A DNA stretch of 64,000 nt, taken from the NCBI GenBank assembly GCA_033980235.1, contig CM067068.1:36979869-37043868 (forward strand), given 5' to 3'. The stretch comes from Diadema setosum. Its lineage: Eukaryota > Echinodermata > Echinoidea > Diadematoida > Diadematidae. Below are positions 11,641 to 22,320 of this stretch, piece by piece (the first letter of the stretch is position 1; each line of letters opens with the position of its first letter). A model generated the notes under the pieces. It did not search any database. It was not told where the DNA came from and saw only the letters and a list, made by a program, of their open reading frames with translations. The position numbers and the translations under genes were made by a program.

Positions 11641-11808
11641 CTGGGGCCCGTTGCATGAAAGTTACAATTATGGTAACTTTGCCATCCAGTGGTAACTTCC
11701 ATGGAATTCTTGATTCTGATTGGCCGTTGAGTATTGTTACAGTGCCATGGTAGTTACCACTGGATGGCAAAGTTACCATAATTGTAACTTTTATGCAATG
11801 GGCCCCAG
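11641..11808. mobile_element. Palindromic MITE, GGGGCCCGTTGCAT ends
   Basis: The ends TGGGGCCCGTTGCAT and ATGCAATGGGCCCC pair, and the inner arms (GTTACAATTATGGTAACTTT and its complement) continue the palindrome. It splits a monomer whose uninterrupted form (ctgatgggctca on the plus strand) is seen at about 28259-28270, giving an empty-site comparison. The superfamily was not assigned. Confidence 0.8.
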
Positions 11809-12487
11809 GACACACTTTAATACCTTGTACCTGATTAAAGTTTACATTGTTTGATTGCCCATAAAAGTTAACACTAGAAAGGGGATGCATACAGTGCTTG
11901 ACAGCTTTTGCACCTGGTAGGTGGATCAGCAACCTGTGAGTTCTCTGTCCATGTGCTAAAAGAATCATCTTATTGTAGCACTGTAGGCTCTCCACATCTA
12001 GTGGGAGGAATGGGTTAATGGGTGTATTTGGATGCTCAAGTGCATGGTCATAGTCAGGTGTGATACTGCTAGCCCTCCTAACTAGGTGAAGTCAGGTAAA
12101 TGTCAAGAATCCCTTGTCCATGTGGTCTGAGGAAATAGAAACCATCCTGTAGTCCTAACCTGCAAATCTATGTAAATAAGAAATTAAATTCAGCTTTAAT
12201 GTCAAAGTAACTCTAGAAATTTCGCTATCTACTATTAACTTTAATAAGTATTAATGTGAGGTAGTTTGATTATCAGCCCTGTGACAATTGCCATGCCCTA
12301 CAAAGCCTTGGATAGTTTGTTAAATTATGCTTTACCATCTGTGATAGTACAGGTTTATATGCTGAATCAGTTAAATATAGCCAGGTCATCATAGGCAAAC
12401 ATACATTTATGCCCTATAGTCCACGTAAACATGTGAAAACATTACTAAGTTGTGACACCAAGCTAACAAATTTCATATTACTATAAT

Positions 12488-12550
12488 CATTGTTTGTTTG
12501 TTTGTTTGTTTGTTTGTTTGTTTTTTGTTGTTTTTTTTGGGGGGGTTGGG
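12488..12550. repeat. (GTTT)n microsatellite with T and G runs
   Basis: Eight or so GTTT units are followed by T and G runs inside a minus-oriented monomer, about 30 bp from the site (near 12560) that matches the variable simple-repeat position of the plus array. Confidence 0.9.
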
Positions 12551-13299
12551 GATTTGTAGGGCATAATGGTAAGGAACACGACAGCTTTTTGATAATTCTC
12601 TACTCAGTAGATTTGCACCTTTGCTGACCTCATTATGGTGCCTTTCTCGCATAGAACTAGAGTTTGTGAAACCGTCAACACACACTCTATTGATACCTCA
12701 CATCTGATCACAAGTTTGCGTTGTTCAATGTCACTATTACTTGTGAAGCTTATAATTCCCTGTAAACAAGCAAAAAGTATCTTCTTTTGTAGTGTTGTAG
12801 GCTCTCCCAAACACCAGAAGGAGGAATGGGTAAAGAATCATTTTCTCTTCAGGTGTGTCAATAATTTTTTGAATGGTCATGTCCTCATAGGCAGGTGTAT
12901 ATACTGCTAGTCCTCCTTACAAGGTGAAGGCAGGTAAATGTCAAACATCTTTTGTCCACGTGGTCTGAGGAAATAGAAACCATCCTGTAGTCATAACCTG
13001 CAAATTTAGGGAAACAAGGAATTACATTCAGATTTAATGTCAAATTAACTCTAGAAATATCCCTATGTGCTATTAACTTTCCTAACTTAGTATTCATGTG
13101 AGATAGTTTAATTAAATCAACTCTTTGATGATTGCAATGTCCCACAAAACCGTGAAAACATGGTTGGTGTGATAGGACATTTTAGTTTGTCAATTTTTTT
13201 TTTCAAGACACCATGCTGATCAAGTTCATGTAGGCTGTCTTTACACTGAATCAAAAACAGGGAAGTGGTCTGAGAACCAGGCTACTAACAGCTAAACAG

Positions 13300-13859
13300 C
13301 TTTTTACACTTGTAAATTTTTGCTTAGTCCCGTACCAACGGTGGGGCTAAGAGGGGGGGGGGGGGGGGGGGGCCTTAGCCCCACCGTTGGTACGGGACTA
13401 TCCTTAGCCCACTTTCTGTTTACACTCGTTTTTGCCAAAGTGGGCTAGCCCCACCGATAGTCTGGTACTATATCTGGCCCTGCAAAATAGCAGGGTTAGC
13501 ACCACAATTGCGGTGCCAAGCAAGTTAGTGTAAACAGAACGAAAAAATAATCCTGGGCTAAGCGACGGAGACGAAGTCCGACCCTCACTGACCAATCAGA
13601 AATGAGGTAATCAAGTGCTGCCGGTGCGTGCGTGTACATGTACAGTACACAGCGTGATCATGAATTTATATTCATGTGGTTTGGAAAGTCCGGGGCTATA
13701 AGAAATACGAGTGTAAAAAGGTCAGTTTTCTCCTTAGCCCCGGACAAGAGATAGTACGGGACTAATTGGCAAGTGTAAAAAGCTGAAAAAATTGGTACAG
13801 GACTAACGATAGTCCTGGGACAGAGAAAGTCCGGGGTTAAGAGACACAAGTGTAAAAAG
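13300..13859. mobile_element. MITE with CTTTTTACACTTGT inverted repeats
   Basis: Perfect 14-bp terminal inverted repeats are CTTTTTACACTTGT (13300-13313) and its complement (13846-13859). The interior contains further short words of the same kind and words such as TAGTCC and GTACGGGACTA. It also holds a 27-bp perfect stem whose loop is a run of 20 G (13325-13400). The sequence at 21123-21160 appears to be the paralogous site without this insertion. No ORF of interest is present. Confidence 0.8.
13325..13400. repeat. 27-bp perfect stem with a G20 loop
   Basis: Arms 13325-13351 and 13374-13400 are exact reverse complements, containing GTACCAACGGTGGGGC and its inverse. They enclose an uninterrupted G20 run at 13353-13372, a potential G-quadruplex. 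Confidence 0.9.
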
Positions 13860-13862
13860 GGC

Positions 13863-14428
13863 TTAAAGGGAAGATAAACCCCAAGAGCAATGTGGATTGA
13901 GTGAAAGCAGCAGCATTAGTAGAACACATCAGTGAAAGTTTGAAGAAAATCGGACAATCGATGCAAAAGTTATGAATTTTTAAAGTTTTGGTGTTGGAAC
14001 CGCTGGATTAGGAGACTACTAGAGGTTATGACATATGAGTGGACAACAATACCAAGAAAACCTAGAGAAAATTCTACAAAAATCAATTTTTCATAAAAAT
14101 TACAAATTCCATAAACTTGATATTGACATATGTTAAGGGTAGCAATTATTCCCCCTGCTTTCTGAAAGAGGTTGGTCCATTGCTCTTTCATAATTCTAGA
14201 AAAGTGAATTTTTGTTGAATTTCCTTTATATTTTCTTTGTATTGTTGTCCACTCATACGTCATATCCTCTAGTAGTCTCCTCATCCAGCGGTTCCAACAC
14301 CAAAACTTTAAAAATTCATAACTTTTGCATCGATTGTTCGATTTTCCTCAAACTTTCACTGATGTGTTCTACTAATGTTGCTGCTTTCACTCAATCCACA
14401 TTGCTCTTTGGGTTTACCTTCCCTTTAA
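13863..14428. mobile_element. TTAA MITE with ~240-bp arms
   Basis: TTAA flanks lie at 13863-13866 and 14425-14428. The ends are AGGGAAGATAAACCC and GGGTTTACCTTCCCT. Long imperfect arms pair, for example AAGTTATGAATTTTTAAAG with its complement. The central 14100-14200 is unpaired. This fits a non-autonomous piggyBac-type element inserted directly beside the preceding MITE. Confidence 0.85.
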
Positions 14429-14473
14429 GCAAGGTAGAGTGGTAGGGAAGTGAGTGAGTGCTGTTTCAGGGGG

Positions 14474-14870
14474 TTAAAGGGATCTCAAGATTTGGTTGAA
14501 ACCTAATTTCAGGTTTCTAACACTGTTTTGGTGAGATAATGAGTAATCTCTTATGAAATATTAAAGGATTGTAATTCCATGAGGAATTCAACATTTCTTT
14601 GCTGAAGTCGGTTTCAAAATGGCTGAGATATCCAAAACAAAGCTATTCTAGTAAAGTGGATAGAACCCACCTTTTATTACGATCGCTTTGTTTTACTTTT
14701 TTTTTTTTAGATATTTCAGTCATTCAAAACCTGATTTTCATCAAATAAACTTTGAATTCCTCTCAAAATGGTATGCTCTGTCATATTTCATCAATGTTGT
14801 GTTGCTATCTTGCAAAAAGTTAAAAGCCAAATTCTCATTTCCGTCAATACTGACTGAGTCATCCCTTTAA
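14474..14870. mobile_element. TTAA MITE, family A, member 1
   Basis: TTAA lies at 14474-14477 and 14867-14870, with AGGGAT and ATCCCT ends. Internal arms are imperfect complements (around CTTATGAAATAT and CATATTTCAT). Members of the same family occur at 18652-19267 and 19960-20384, and its right half is repeated at 15832-15988 by the tandem duplication. Confidence 0.8.
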
Positions 14871-15831
14871 AGGTCCAGTTTACCTTTGGGAGCAGTGATT
14901 TCAAAAATGTTCGAGATATCACATTTGTTTCATATGTGTAGGTCTGTTGTATCATAAAACATCCTACCATATAAAATTTTTGCAATAAAGCCTAAAATAT
15001 AAGGAGATATCAGTGTTTTTCTCAATAAACCGTAACTGTATACGCTTTAGTCTGGAAACATTTTTATTATAACTATTGTTTATATTTTGTGTATTTAACA
15101 ACACTTGACATCGATTACACGGATTCAAATTTTTACAGTGGTTGTTTCTATCCCTAAATCACATTTTAGAACTATTTTAAAGCACTAATGCTGGGTTTTT
15201 GTTTCATATGCAAAAGGTAAATTGTGCCTTTAACAGAGAGGTGGGTCTGGTATAAACCACTGAAATGTTGGATGGCCTTGACCAGGGATGTGAGTCTCAC
15301 CTCCCTGCCCATAGTCTTGTTGTGCACACATACTCCAGTTCACTGGAGGACCAATATACATGTACCATATTACAAAGTCTCTGTACTTAGATCATCTTGA
15401 GCATGCTTGTTGATTACAGTGGCATTTTTCATCAAACTCTTCCCCTGATCTTAGACCTCAGAATACATTTGTAAATAGTATTTGTATATTATACTGATTA
15501 ATCTAATTTGCCCCTTGATCAGGAGCTGCACCAAGTGGTATGTAGTACCTTTGATGTACACAGGCCTTCCCATAAAGTGAACCATTCAATGAACTATTTC
15601 TTGAAAAGAACATTAACATCTATCCTATATTCTAATATCTCAGATACATAGTTGTATACAAATGATGATTTTCTTTATTCACTTTCTTCCAAAAGAGGGA
15701 ACTTTGTAATTCCATACTGCACAGACACATATTATGGGCTCACTCAATGTCAATAATCTGAATCATCGTGACATGTTTTTCAACATGGATAGTATGATAC
15801 ATTCTTGGTATTTTATTACTATTTTTTAATG
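14709..15831. repeat. Host tandem duplication, copy A
   Basis: From the word ATATTTCAGTCATTCAAAACC onwards this segment is repeated, diverged but collinear, from about 15832. It includes CAGTTCACTGGAGGACCAATAT and ATCATCGTGACATGTTTTTC near its end. Copy A was later split by the MITE at 14867-15233. The first join lies inside MITE family A, so duplication followed that insertion. Confidence 0.85.
14867..15233. mobile_element. TTAA MITE, family B
   Basis: TTAA flanks lie at 14867-14870 and 15230-15233. The terminal repeats AGGTCCAGTTTACCTTT and AAAGGTAAATTGTGCCT pair imperfectly. The paralogous copy at 15980-15992 reads CCCTTTAACAGAGAG with a single TTAA, so this is a proven insertion with precise TTAA duplication. 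Confidence 0.9.
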
Positions 15832-16165
15832 TTTCAGTTATTCAAAACCTGATTTTCATCAAATAAACTTTGAATTCCTCTCAAAATGGTATGCTCTGTC
15901 CTATTTCATCAGTGTTTTATTGCTATCTTGCTAAAAGTTAAAAGCCAAATTCTCATTTCCATCAATGCTGACTGAGTCATCCCTTTAACAGAGAGATGGG
16001 CCTGGTATAAACCACTGAAATGTTGGCTGGCCTTAACCAGGGATGTGAGTCTCACCTCCCTGCCCATAGACTTGTTGTGCACACATACTCCAGTTCACTG
16101 GAGGACCAATATAACTATGTGCATGTATTACAACTGTACTTTAAGGATCATTTTGAGCATGCTTG

Positions 16166-16774
16166 TTAACTCTTTACATGCCACGTTCGCACGTCCGACT
16201 CAGTCGACGGCGTGCCAACTTCGCATATTCTGCTCAACATATAAAGCCGCCAAAACCGATCGATAAATCGGCGAATCGATCACTGCTAATCCCGTGGCAC
16301 AATGAAAGCATATCTCGTGCTTTTGTTTCTCTCATATACGGCTTGCATTCTATGTGGTGATTGACTATCAAGCCGTGTTCCCAACCAGATTTGCTCGTAC
16401 ATTATACTGTCACGGTTTAACGTGCATAAGTCATGCCTTTACAGTAATGTAGCAAGTGGTCATTTAAAAGAAAATTGAAAATAGATTCGTCATATAATTT
16501 ATATCCAAACAAAGCTTGGCATTCCTCTTTAACCCATTGAGGACGAGTCCCGAGTATACTCGGGCAGGGGCCTATGGGAAATGCGTGTTGTAGCAAAATC
16601 AGTCCGTCCTCAATGGGTTAACTTTGGCTGAGCACTATTATGCCCATCTTAACAGAAATCTGTAGAATTTAAACACATTGGAAAAACAGAATTCCTTCTC
16701 AAAGCATGACTACCTTCCTGTCTCAGAATAACGTGGCACACAGGGGGTTTCCACCGTGGCACATAAAGAGTTAA
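16166..16774. mobile_element. TTAA MITE, family C, member 1
   Basis: TTAA lies at 16166-16169 and 16771-16774. The ends CTCTTTACATGCCACG and CGTGGCACATAAAGAG pair. Copy A of the host duplication has GCATGCTTGTTGATTACAG at this point with no insertion. The interior hosts a nested mini-element at 16529-16621. Confidence 0.85.
16529..16621. mobile_element. 93-bp nested TTAA mini-MITE
   Basis: TTAA flanks enclose CCCATTGAGGACG and its inverse CGTCCTCAATGGG. The centre holds CCGAGTATACTCGG, itself palindromic, and GTGTTGTAGCAAAATCAGTC. A decayed relative lies at 19560-19640. Confidence 0.85.
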
Positions 16775-17280
16775 TCAAAGCACCCATTTCTCACCAAACC
16801 CTTCCCCTGATCTTAGACCTCAGAATACATTTATAAGTAGTATTTGTATATAAGATGCTGATTAATTTACTAATTTCCCCCTTGATGACATACAGTTTTC
16901 TGTATACCAGCCACCCTGAGTGGTAAACAATGTAGTACTGTATGTTACACAGGCCTACCCATAAAGTGAACCATTCAATGAACAATTTCTTGAAAAGAAC
17001 ATTAACGTCTATCCCATATTTTAATATCTCAGATACATAGTTGTATTTATATACAAATGATGATTTTCTTTATTCACTTTCTTCCAAAAGAGGGATTTGT
17101 AATCCCATACTGCACAGACACATGGGCCTACTGAATGTCAAAAATCTGAATCATCGTGACATGTTTTTCAACATGGATACATTCGGGGTATTTTATTACT
17201 TCCGTATTACATATTTGCTTAATGATCCATGTCCACAATCTCTACTTTTTAGTAGGAAACTGTTTTTCCATTGCTGATTG

Positions 17281-17963
17281 AACTCTTTATGCATGTAGGC
17301 CTACGTGCCACAGAGTAAATCACCTTTTTTTTTTTGTGCCACATACTCGGTGAGCTAGCATGTGCAGTCATGCTTTGGGAAAATATTCTATCAGAATCAT
17401 ATAGGTTTGTTTGTAAATGTTATTGAAACATAAGGACATAATAAGCAAAGATCTGGGGCATATGACAAGCTTTGCTTTGATCATGAATTATCATGGAAAT
17501 TTATGATTATTTTTCATTAGAAGGACCAGTTATAGCAGCATTGTTATAGAGCCATTATATGACTTTAATTTGCAAAAAGTATAGTGACTGAAATTTATAA
17601 TTTACTTGCAAATCTAGTAGGGAACATTGCTTGATAGTCAGTTAGGGTGGATAGGGTGGGGGGCATACTGGGTGCACACGGCCTCTCTTTATATTTTGTC
17701 AAAACAACAGAAAATAAAAAAATGGGACTTTTGATTCGGTAAAAGCACCTCCCTTTTACGAAACTCCAAGAATCCCCCCGTAAGTCACCACATACATGTA
17801 ACATGCAAACTACTCGTGCACAGGAATGGAATCGCAAAAATTGCTTTTAAGTTATATTGTAACATTTGAAGATCAATTGGTCAGTTTGGGCAAGTTTGTG
17901 ATTTGTGCAGAACTTGTCACGCCATCGACTGAATTTGCGTGCAGAAGTGGCACATTAAGAGTT
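17281..17963. mobile_element. TTAA-family C MITE, member 2 (degenerate)
   Basis: It starts AACTCTTTATG, then GTGCCAC after a short insertion containing TAGGCCTA, and ends GTGGCACATTAAGAGTT, matching the ends of the 16166-16774 element. The flanking TTAA has been lost. Its interior is not obviously shared with member 1. Confidence 0.6.
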
Positions 17964-18651
17964 ATTTTTGTAATGCATAATTATACTGCTACAGGCTTGT
18001 ATATTGGCACATTTATATTGTACTTTAGCCCAGAGCTTTACTCTTTGCGCGCATATGTTGTATCATACATTGATTTTTTTTTTTGAAAGAAGGTAGCTGG
18101 ATTGAATGCATAATCATAAAGTAGCATGAAGGCATTATGTGCACCTATATTGTACAGATTGTATGACCACATGTATGTTTTTTATTGTTTTTCTGTAATT
18201 TTTATTTGATTTGTATAATTTCACATGATATGTAATACATTCATCTTGAATGTATGAACACAATAAACAATAAACAATATTGGTTTTGAAAAAAAATGTA
18301 CACACACACACACACACAGCCATATAGACTATTCATGAGCTCACAAGGTTACTGAGCAAGTGGTAAAAGAGATTGCCCAGTTTCAATCACAGAAGCTCAA
18401 AATTTTCAAGGCTACATCAATTTATCTTTGGAATGCTTTCCTTTTTTAATTCAGCAGATCTGACCACATCAGTATAAAAACAAAATAAGAAATGACACCT
18501 GGTGCATTGTTAGGGATTCATGTTGTTTTTGTTGTTGTTGTTTTTTTTTTTGGGGGGGGGATATAATTGTGTCAGAAAATATGACCTTAATTCATTCATT
18601 AACAAGAATTGTCAAATTTCATGTTGACACTACAGGATAACTTACATAACC
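17964..18651. other. Unassigned sequence with simple repeats
   Basis: It contains a (CA)n tract at about 18300-18318 and a T/G run at about 18520-18560. No gene was seen. Confidence 0.4.
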
Positions 18652-19267
18652 TTAAAGGGACAGTATAGTTTTGGGTGATATTGGGCTTCAGATTTCGAAG
18701 TTCTTTTGTGAGATGATGAGTAGCATCTTATGAAATATGAAAGAGCATGTGATTTAAGAGGAATGCAAAGATTATCTGATGAAAAATGCATTTTGAAATG
18801 GGTCTAGGGCATTTACTCAATGGGCACGATTAAAACAGACCCTTCCCCTGACCCAAACCTAATCCTGATCCTGAACATAATCCCAACCCTAACCAAAACT
18901 CTAAATCCCAAAACTACCCCTAACCCTAGTCTTTATTCTAACTTTACCACCAACCAGTGTGTGTGTGTGTGTGTGTGTGTGGGGGGGGGGGGGGTAACAG
19001 GTAATTGCCCTGATACATTTGAAATGGCTGTGATATTCAAACCAAAGGGATCCTAATCAATGGTTGAACCCACCTTCCTTATAGGATTGCTTTATTTTAC
19101 TTTGTTTTTGGATATATCAGCCATTTCAAAACCAATTTGAATCAAAGAACCTTAGATTTCCTCGTAGAATTGTATGCTCTGTAACATTTCATAAGTGGTT
19201 TTGCAGTACTATCATACAAAAAGTTGAAAACTCAATCCTCAATGCTATAGGGTCCACCATCCCTTAA
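18652..19267. mobile_element. TTAA MITE, family A, member 2
   Basis: TTAA lies at 18652-18655 and 19264-19267, with AGGGACAG and ATCCC ends. The arms (GATGAGTAGCATCTTATG and its diverged inverse) match family A. The middle is longer because of the telomere-like and GT-rich block at 18838-18993. Confidence 0.75.
18838..18993. repeat. Degenerate CCCTAA-like tract, (GT)n and G-run
   Basis: Words such as CCCTAACC, CCTAATCC and AATCCCAA recur irregularly to about 18935, followed by (GT)n and a run of about a dozen G. It resembles a decayed interstitial telomere-like repeat; low complexity is the simpler alternative. Confidence 0.6.
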
Positions 19268-19559
19268 ATTACATTTTGGATGCAATTTGGCTTCATGGTG
19301 CCTGACCCTACGAAAAATCCAGTCATTTGCATTGAGTTGTCTGAGTATTCATAAATTATGACTTAGCAGCATAGTGATTGCATCTACTCTGAAACATGGC
19401 AAGGTTAATGGTTATGGTTAGGATTAGAAATAGAAATTAAGGGTTCGCTAATGAACATAATTATGAGGTACAATCAAATCTGTAGGCTTTTCTTCGCATG
19501 TTACATTTTTTGTTCTGAGAGGAAATAGGTCCAAAAATCCTTAGATATGATCATAAAAT
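19268..19559. other. Unassigned sequence
   Basis: No gene or repeat was recognised here. Confidence 0.35.
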
Positions 19560-19640
19560 GTCCATGCGAGTATACATTACTTGGGCAGGTGTCTATGATG
19601 GGAAGTGCGTGTTGTAGCAAAATCAGTCCATCCTCCTTGT
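19560..19640. mobile_element. Decayed copy of the mini-MITE
   Basis: It shares GAGTATAC, GGGCAGG, TCTATG-GGGAA and GTGTTGTAGCAAAATCAGTC with the nested element at 16529-16621, but lacks intact TTAA ends. Confidence 0.6.
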
Positions 19641-19959
19641 CAGTGGTCAGCAAGTCTGCTCTTGTGTGTATAACCAAAAAAAAAAAAAAATTGTATACAA
19701 TATTCATCATGAGGGAAATATACAGCTCTATTAGAACCAATATATTAGGCCTATATTGTCCTGTACCTATATTTGTTGATAGAAAACATACACACGTTTT
19801 AATACACAACTATACAACCACCAACAAATGGGAGTGTCAAGCTGTTCTTCTTATCTGGAAAATGAAAGGTGACATAATCTTAATTTCTTCACTATATTTT
19901 GAACAAGATGAAAAATATAGGGCCTAAACTCCAGAAAAATTCATTGTATGCAATGACTT
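19641..19959. other. Unassigned sequence
   Basis: A short A-run lies near 19677. No gene was recognised. Confidence 0.35.
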
Positions 19960-20384
19960 TTAAAGGGGCTGTACAGTAGGCCTACTGGTTGAGGTGGCTG
20001 GGATTCACATTTTTACATTCCTAAGTGAGATAATGAGAAACCTCTTATGAAATATGAAAGTGAGAGCATAAAATTTTGAGAAGAATTCAACTTATAGGCC
20101 TATTTGATGACAATTGGTTTTCAAACGGCTGAGATATCCCAAAAGCGATAAAAATGAAAGACTACAGGCCTGGCTTTTATTAGGATCTCTTTGTTTCACC
20201 TCGTTTTTGGATATCTCAGCCATTTCAAAAGTGATTTTCATCAATAAACTTTGGATACCCCTTTGAATGGCATGCTCTTTGATAACTCATAGATTGGTTT
20301 CTGAATATCTCGCAAAATGTTAAAAGCTAGAATGTATGCAAAATGTTAAAATGTGCCTCGACTAGAACTGTACAAACCCTTTTC
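19960..20384. mobile_element. TTAA MITE, family A, member 3
   Basis: It begins TTAA AGGGGCTGTACAG and ends near CTGTACAAACCC then TTTTC, so the right TTAA is mutated. Internal arms (GAGATAATGAGAAACCTCTT, AACGGCTGAGATATCC and their inverse) match members at 14474 and 18652. Confidence 0.7.
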
Positions 20385-20756
20385 AATAATTATCAATCTG
20401 TACTTTTTACTGATGTGTATCAGATGACCGGACATCTTTCTCTTCTCAATGGTGATGGAAGTAATCTCCTCATCAACACTTTCTCTTTGAAAAGGAATGA
20501 TGATCACTCTTTTTCAATATAGGCCTACCATACGAAAATATTTTTAGCAGGTAAACTGGTATAATGAAGCTATGTGGAGCGTACAGACCTACATTCTCTT
20601 GATCCTTTTGCATATCTCTGATGGGGTTTATGTTTGATGTATATCCAATGAACAACAAATATTTGCATATGTAATGGCAAAACTGTACCATTCTTTTATA
20701 TGGGATCTTTGAAACCATCCTGCTCTTGTACCTCGGTACTATATTGGGACCATTGT
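20385..20756. other. Unassigned sequence
   Basis: No gene or repeat was recognised. Confidence 0.35.
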
Positions 20757-20812
20757 GAGGGGTATGAAGGTAATCTTCCTGACTGAGGGGTATGAAGGTA
20801 ATCTTCCTGACT
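20757..20812. repeat. Perfect 28-bp tandem duplication
   Basis: The unit starting GAGGGGTATGAAGG occurs at 20757-20784 and again, identical, at 20785-20812. Confidence 0.95.
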
Positions 20813-20849
20813 GGTTTGGATCACCTATTTTTTATAGCACTAGGAGGAA

Positions 20850-20883
20850 CCAGGGAGGTGGAAGAAACCTTCCACCTCCCTGG
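20850..20883. repeat. 15-bp stem hairpin
   Basis: CCAGGGAGGTGGAAG and its exact complement are separated by AAAC. No terminal repeat or flanking duplication identifies it further. Confidence 0.85.
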
Positions 20884-21117
20884 AGGAACCATGTATAGTA
20901 TTCCCTTCCACTACGGTGTAAGATTAGACTGACTGGCACACCCCGTCTGTGCATGAGGCTTGTGCAAATATTAACAGGGATCTTTAAAATGTGACTGTTG
21001 CACTTGGGTTGTTGTTTTTTTTTTCAAATGTGAAGCTACTTGTGCCTATGAAACAACAACCCTACAGTTTTGGTGATTTATCAACACAACTGTTGCAAGG
21101 GCAAAACGAGAAAAACA

Positions 21118-21560
21118 GTTGGTCTGAGAACCAGACTACTAACAGCTAAACAAGCGTGTACCAGAGAGTGGTAGGGAAGTGCAGTGAAAGAATAAGAGAA
21201 TGCTGTTTCACCATGAAGAATGTTGGCTGGCCTTGACCAGGGATGTGAGTCTCACCTCCCTGCCCATATGCTTGTTGTGCACACATACTCCCAGTTCACT
21301 GGAGGGCCAATATACTGGAGGGCTTTTGAAGAAATGCACGTCACAATCACAGTAATACTAGGGAGGTGGTGGACATTAGAATAATGGGTTTATCTCAAGC
21401 ATGCATGTGCTTGTATTTCTCATCTATACCTTTCCCTACTGTAAGACATCAAAATAATATTCCCAAATAGTAATTTCAAGCAGTATTTGTATGTATATGA
21501 TGCTGCTTCTAATTTGCTCCTTGAACATAATAAACTGTAATAAGTCAGCTCAGCTCCAGT
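21118..21560. repeat. Third copy (C) of the duplicated host segment
   Basis: Collinear words GGTCTGAGAACCAG, CTACTAACAGCTAAAC, AGAGTGGTAGGGAAGTG, GGCCTTGACCAGGGATGTG and CACATACTCC match 13267-13299, 14429-14460 and 15260-15350. Copy C lacks the MITEs that separate these words in copy A, so it is an empty-site reference. Confidence 0.8.
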
Positions 21561-21954
21561 AGTATCCTGTACCCCAAAATTGTTTTTAAAAAAATACTTT
21601 TATAAGACAAAGTGCTGAGTTGATGGAACAGATTATCCATGTTATCAAAATAATGGGAGCCCGTATACTATAGAAACAAAGGGCTTTCTTTTGTAAATGT
21701 AATTTGTACTCAATAAAGAGCTATTCCCCCAAACTATATTACAATGGGAAATACACAGTAGGCCTATGTGGAAGTACAAGTGAATTACAAAGAATAATAT
21801 GTTAATATATTTAATATTTTTTCCTATAAAGATTCCTATCCAAATTAACGCCAAGAAATTGGATGGAATCCGTTAGCTCAAGTAATATAGATTCAATTGA
21901 AAACTACCATAGTGTGAGCATGAGTGTGGAGCATCCCAAATACCAGTCCATACG
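21561..21954. other. Unassigned sequence
   Basis: No gene was recognised. It could be a degraded 5' part of the retrotransposon fragment that follows. Confidence 0.3.
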
Positions 21955-22320
21955 AAAGGGGGTACACCATTCTCCTGATCCTGGTCTAATTACTACAGAC
22001 CTGTCAGTCTGACCTGATGTGTATGGTGAATCCATTATTCATGATTATTTTATGAAGCACCTTGATCTAGAGTATACAGTATGTACATGTATATGGTTTT
22101 TATTCCAATTATGCGCATGTTCTCTTCAACAATTGCATGAAGCTCTTGTCAAGAGTCCTTGACAGTGGTGACAGTTCTTCTGAAGACAAAGGCTTTTGAT
22201 TGTGTCTCCTATAACAGGATTCCTGGCATTAATGAGAATATGTTGAGCTGGATTGAGGGTTTTCTCTCTCATAGGATGCACATTAAGTGTCGCTGTCCAC
22301 GGTGGGGCGACAACACCCCG
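21955..22320 (+). pseudogene. Non-LTR retrotransposon reverse transcriptase fragment
   Basis: Three reading-frame pieces carry ordered hallmarks of a non-LTR (CR1/jockey-like) reverse transcriptase. NYYRPVSLT (21988-22014) is followed in another frame by ESIIHDYFMKHL (from 22028) and CSLQQLHEALVKS (from 22118). Back in the first frame come KAFDCVSYNR (from 22189) and NMLSWIEGFLSHR (to 22275). These match the family's early fingers/palm region (NYRPISL, KAFD with the first catalytic Asp, L.WI..FL..R). The YADD box, endonuclease and both element ends are absent. At least two frameshifts, a stop after SLT and short internal deletions show it is dead. Family assignment below non-LTR RT is tentative. 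Confidence 0.8.

Larger units (their letters stand above)
10042..13228 (-). repeat. Inverted arm: about four ~0.85-kb monomers
   Basis: These are reverse complements of the monomers at 26.1-63.8 kb. The anchor TCTGAGGAAA...AGAAACC recurs at about 10079, 11100, 12127 and 12966, and the reverse complement of the CACCTGCCTATGAGGACTTG core is visible, for example around 12880. Two MITEs lengthen the first two intervals. The copies are clearly more diverged from one another than those in the distal plus array. The array ends near 13228, beside the word GATCAAGTTCAT. Confidence 0.9.
15832..17210. repeat. Host tandem duplication, copy B
   Basis: It is collinear with 14709-15831. It lacks the family B MITE but carries its own 0.6-kb TTAA insertion at 16166-16774. 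The end corresponds to the word ATGTTTTTCAACATGGATA near 17160. Confidence 0.85.

Noticed and set aside
14688..17277. Several 60-80 residue frames in the duplicated host segment
   Set aside because: None is conserved between copies A, B and C, and frames are disrupted by MITEs and indels.
20850..20883. microRNA precursor at the 15-bp hairpin
   Set aside because: The stem is too short and the loop too small for a typical precursor, and no arms extend the pairing.
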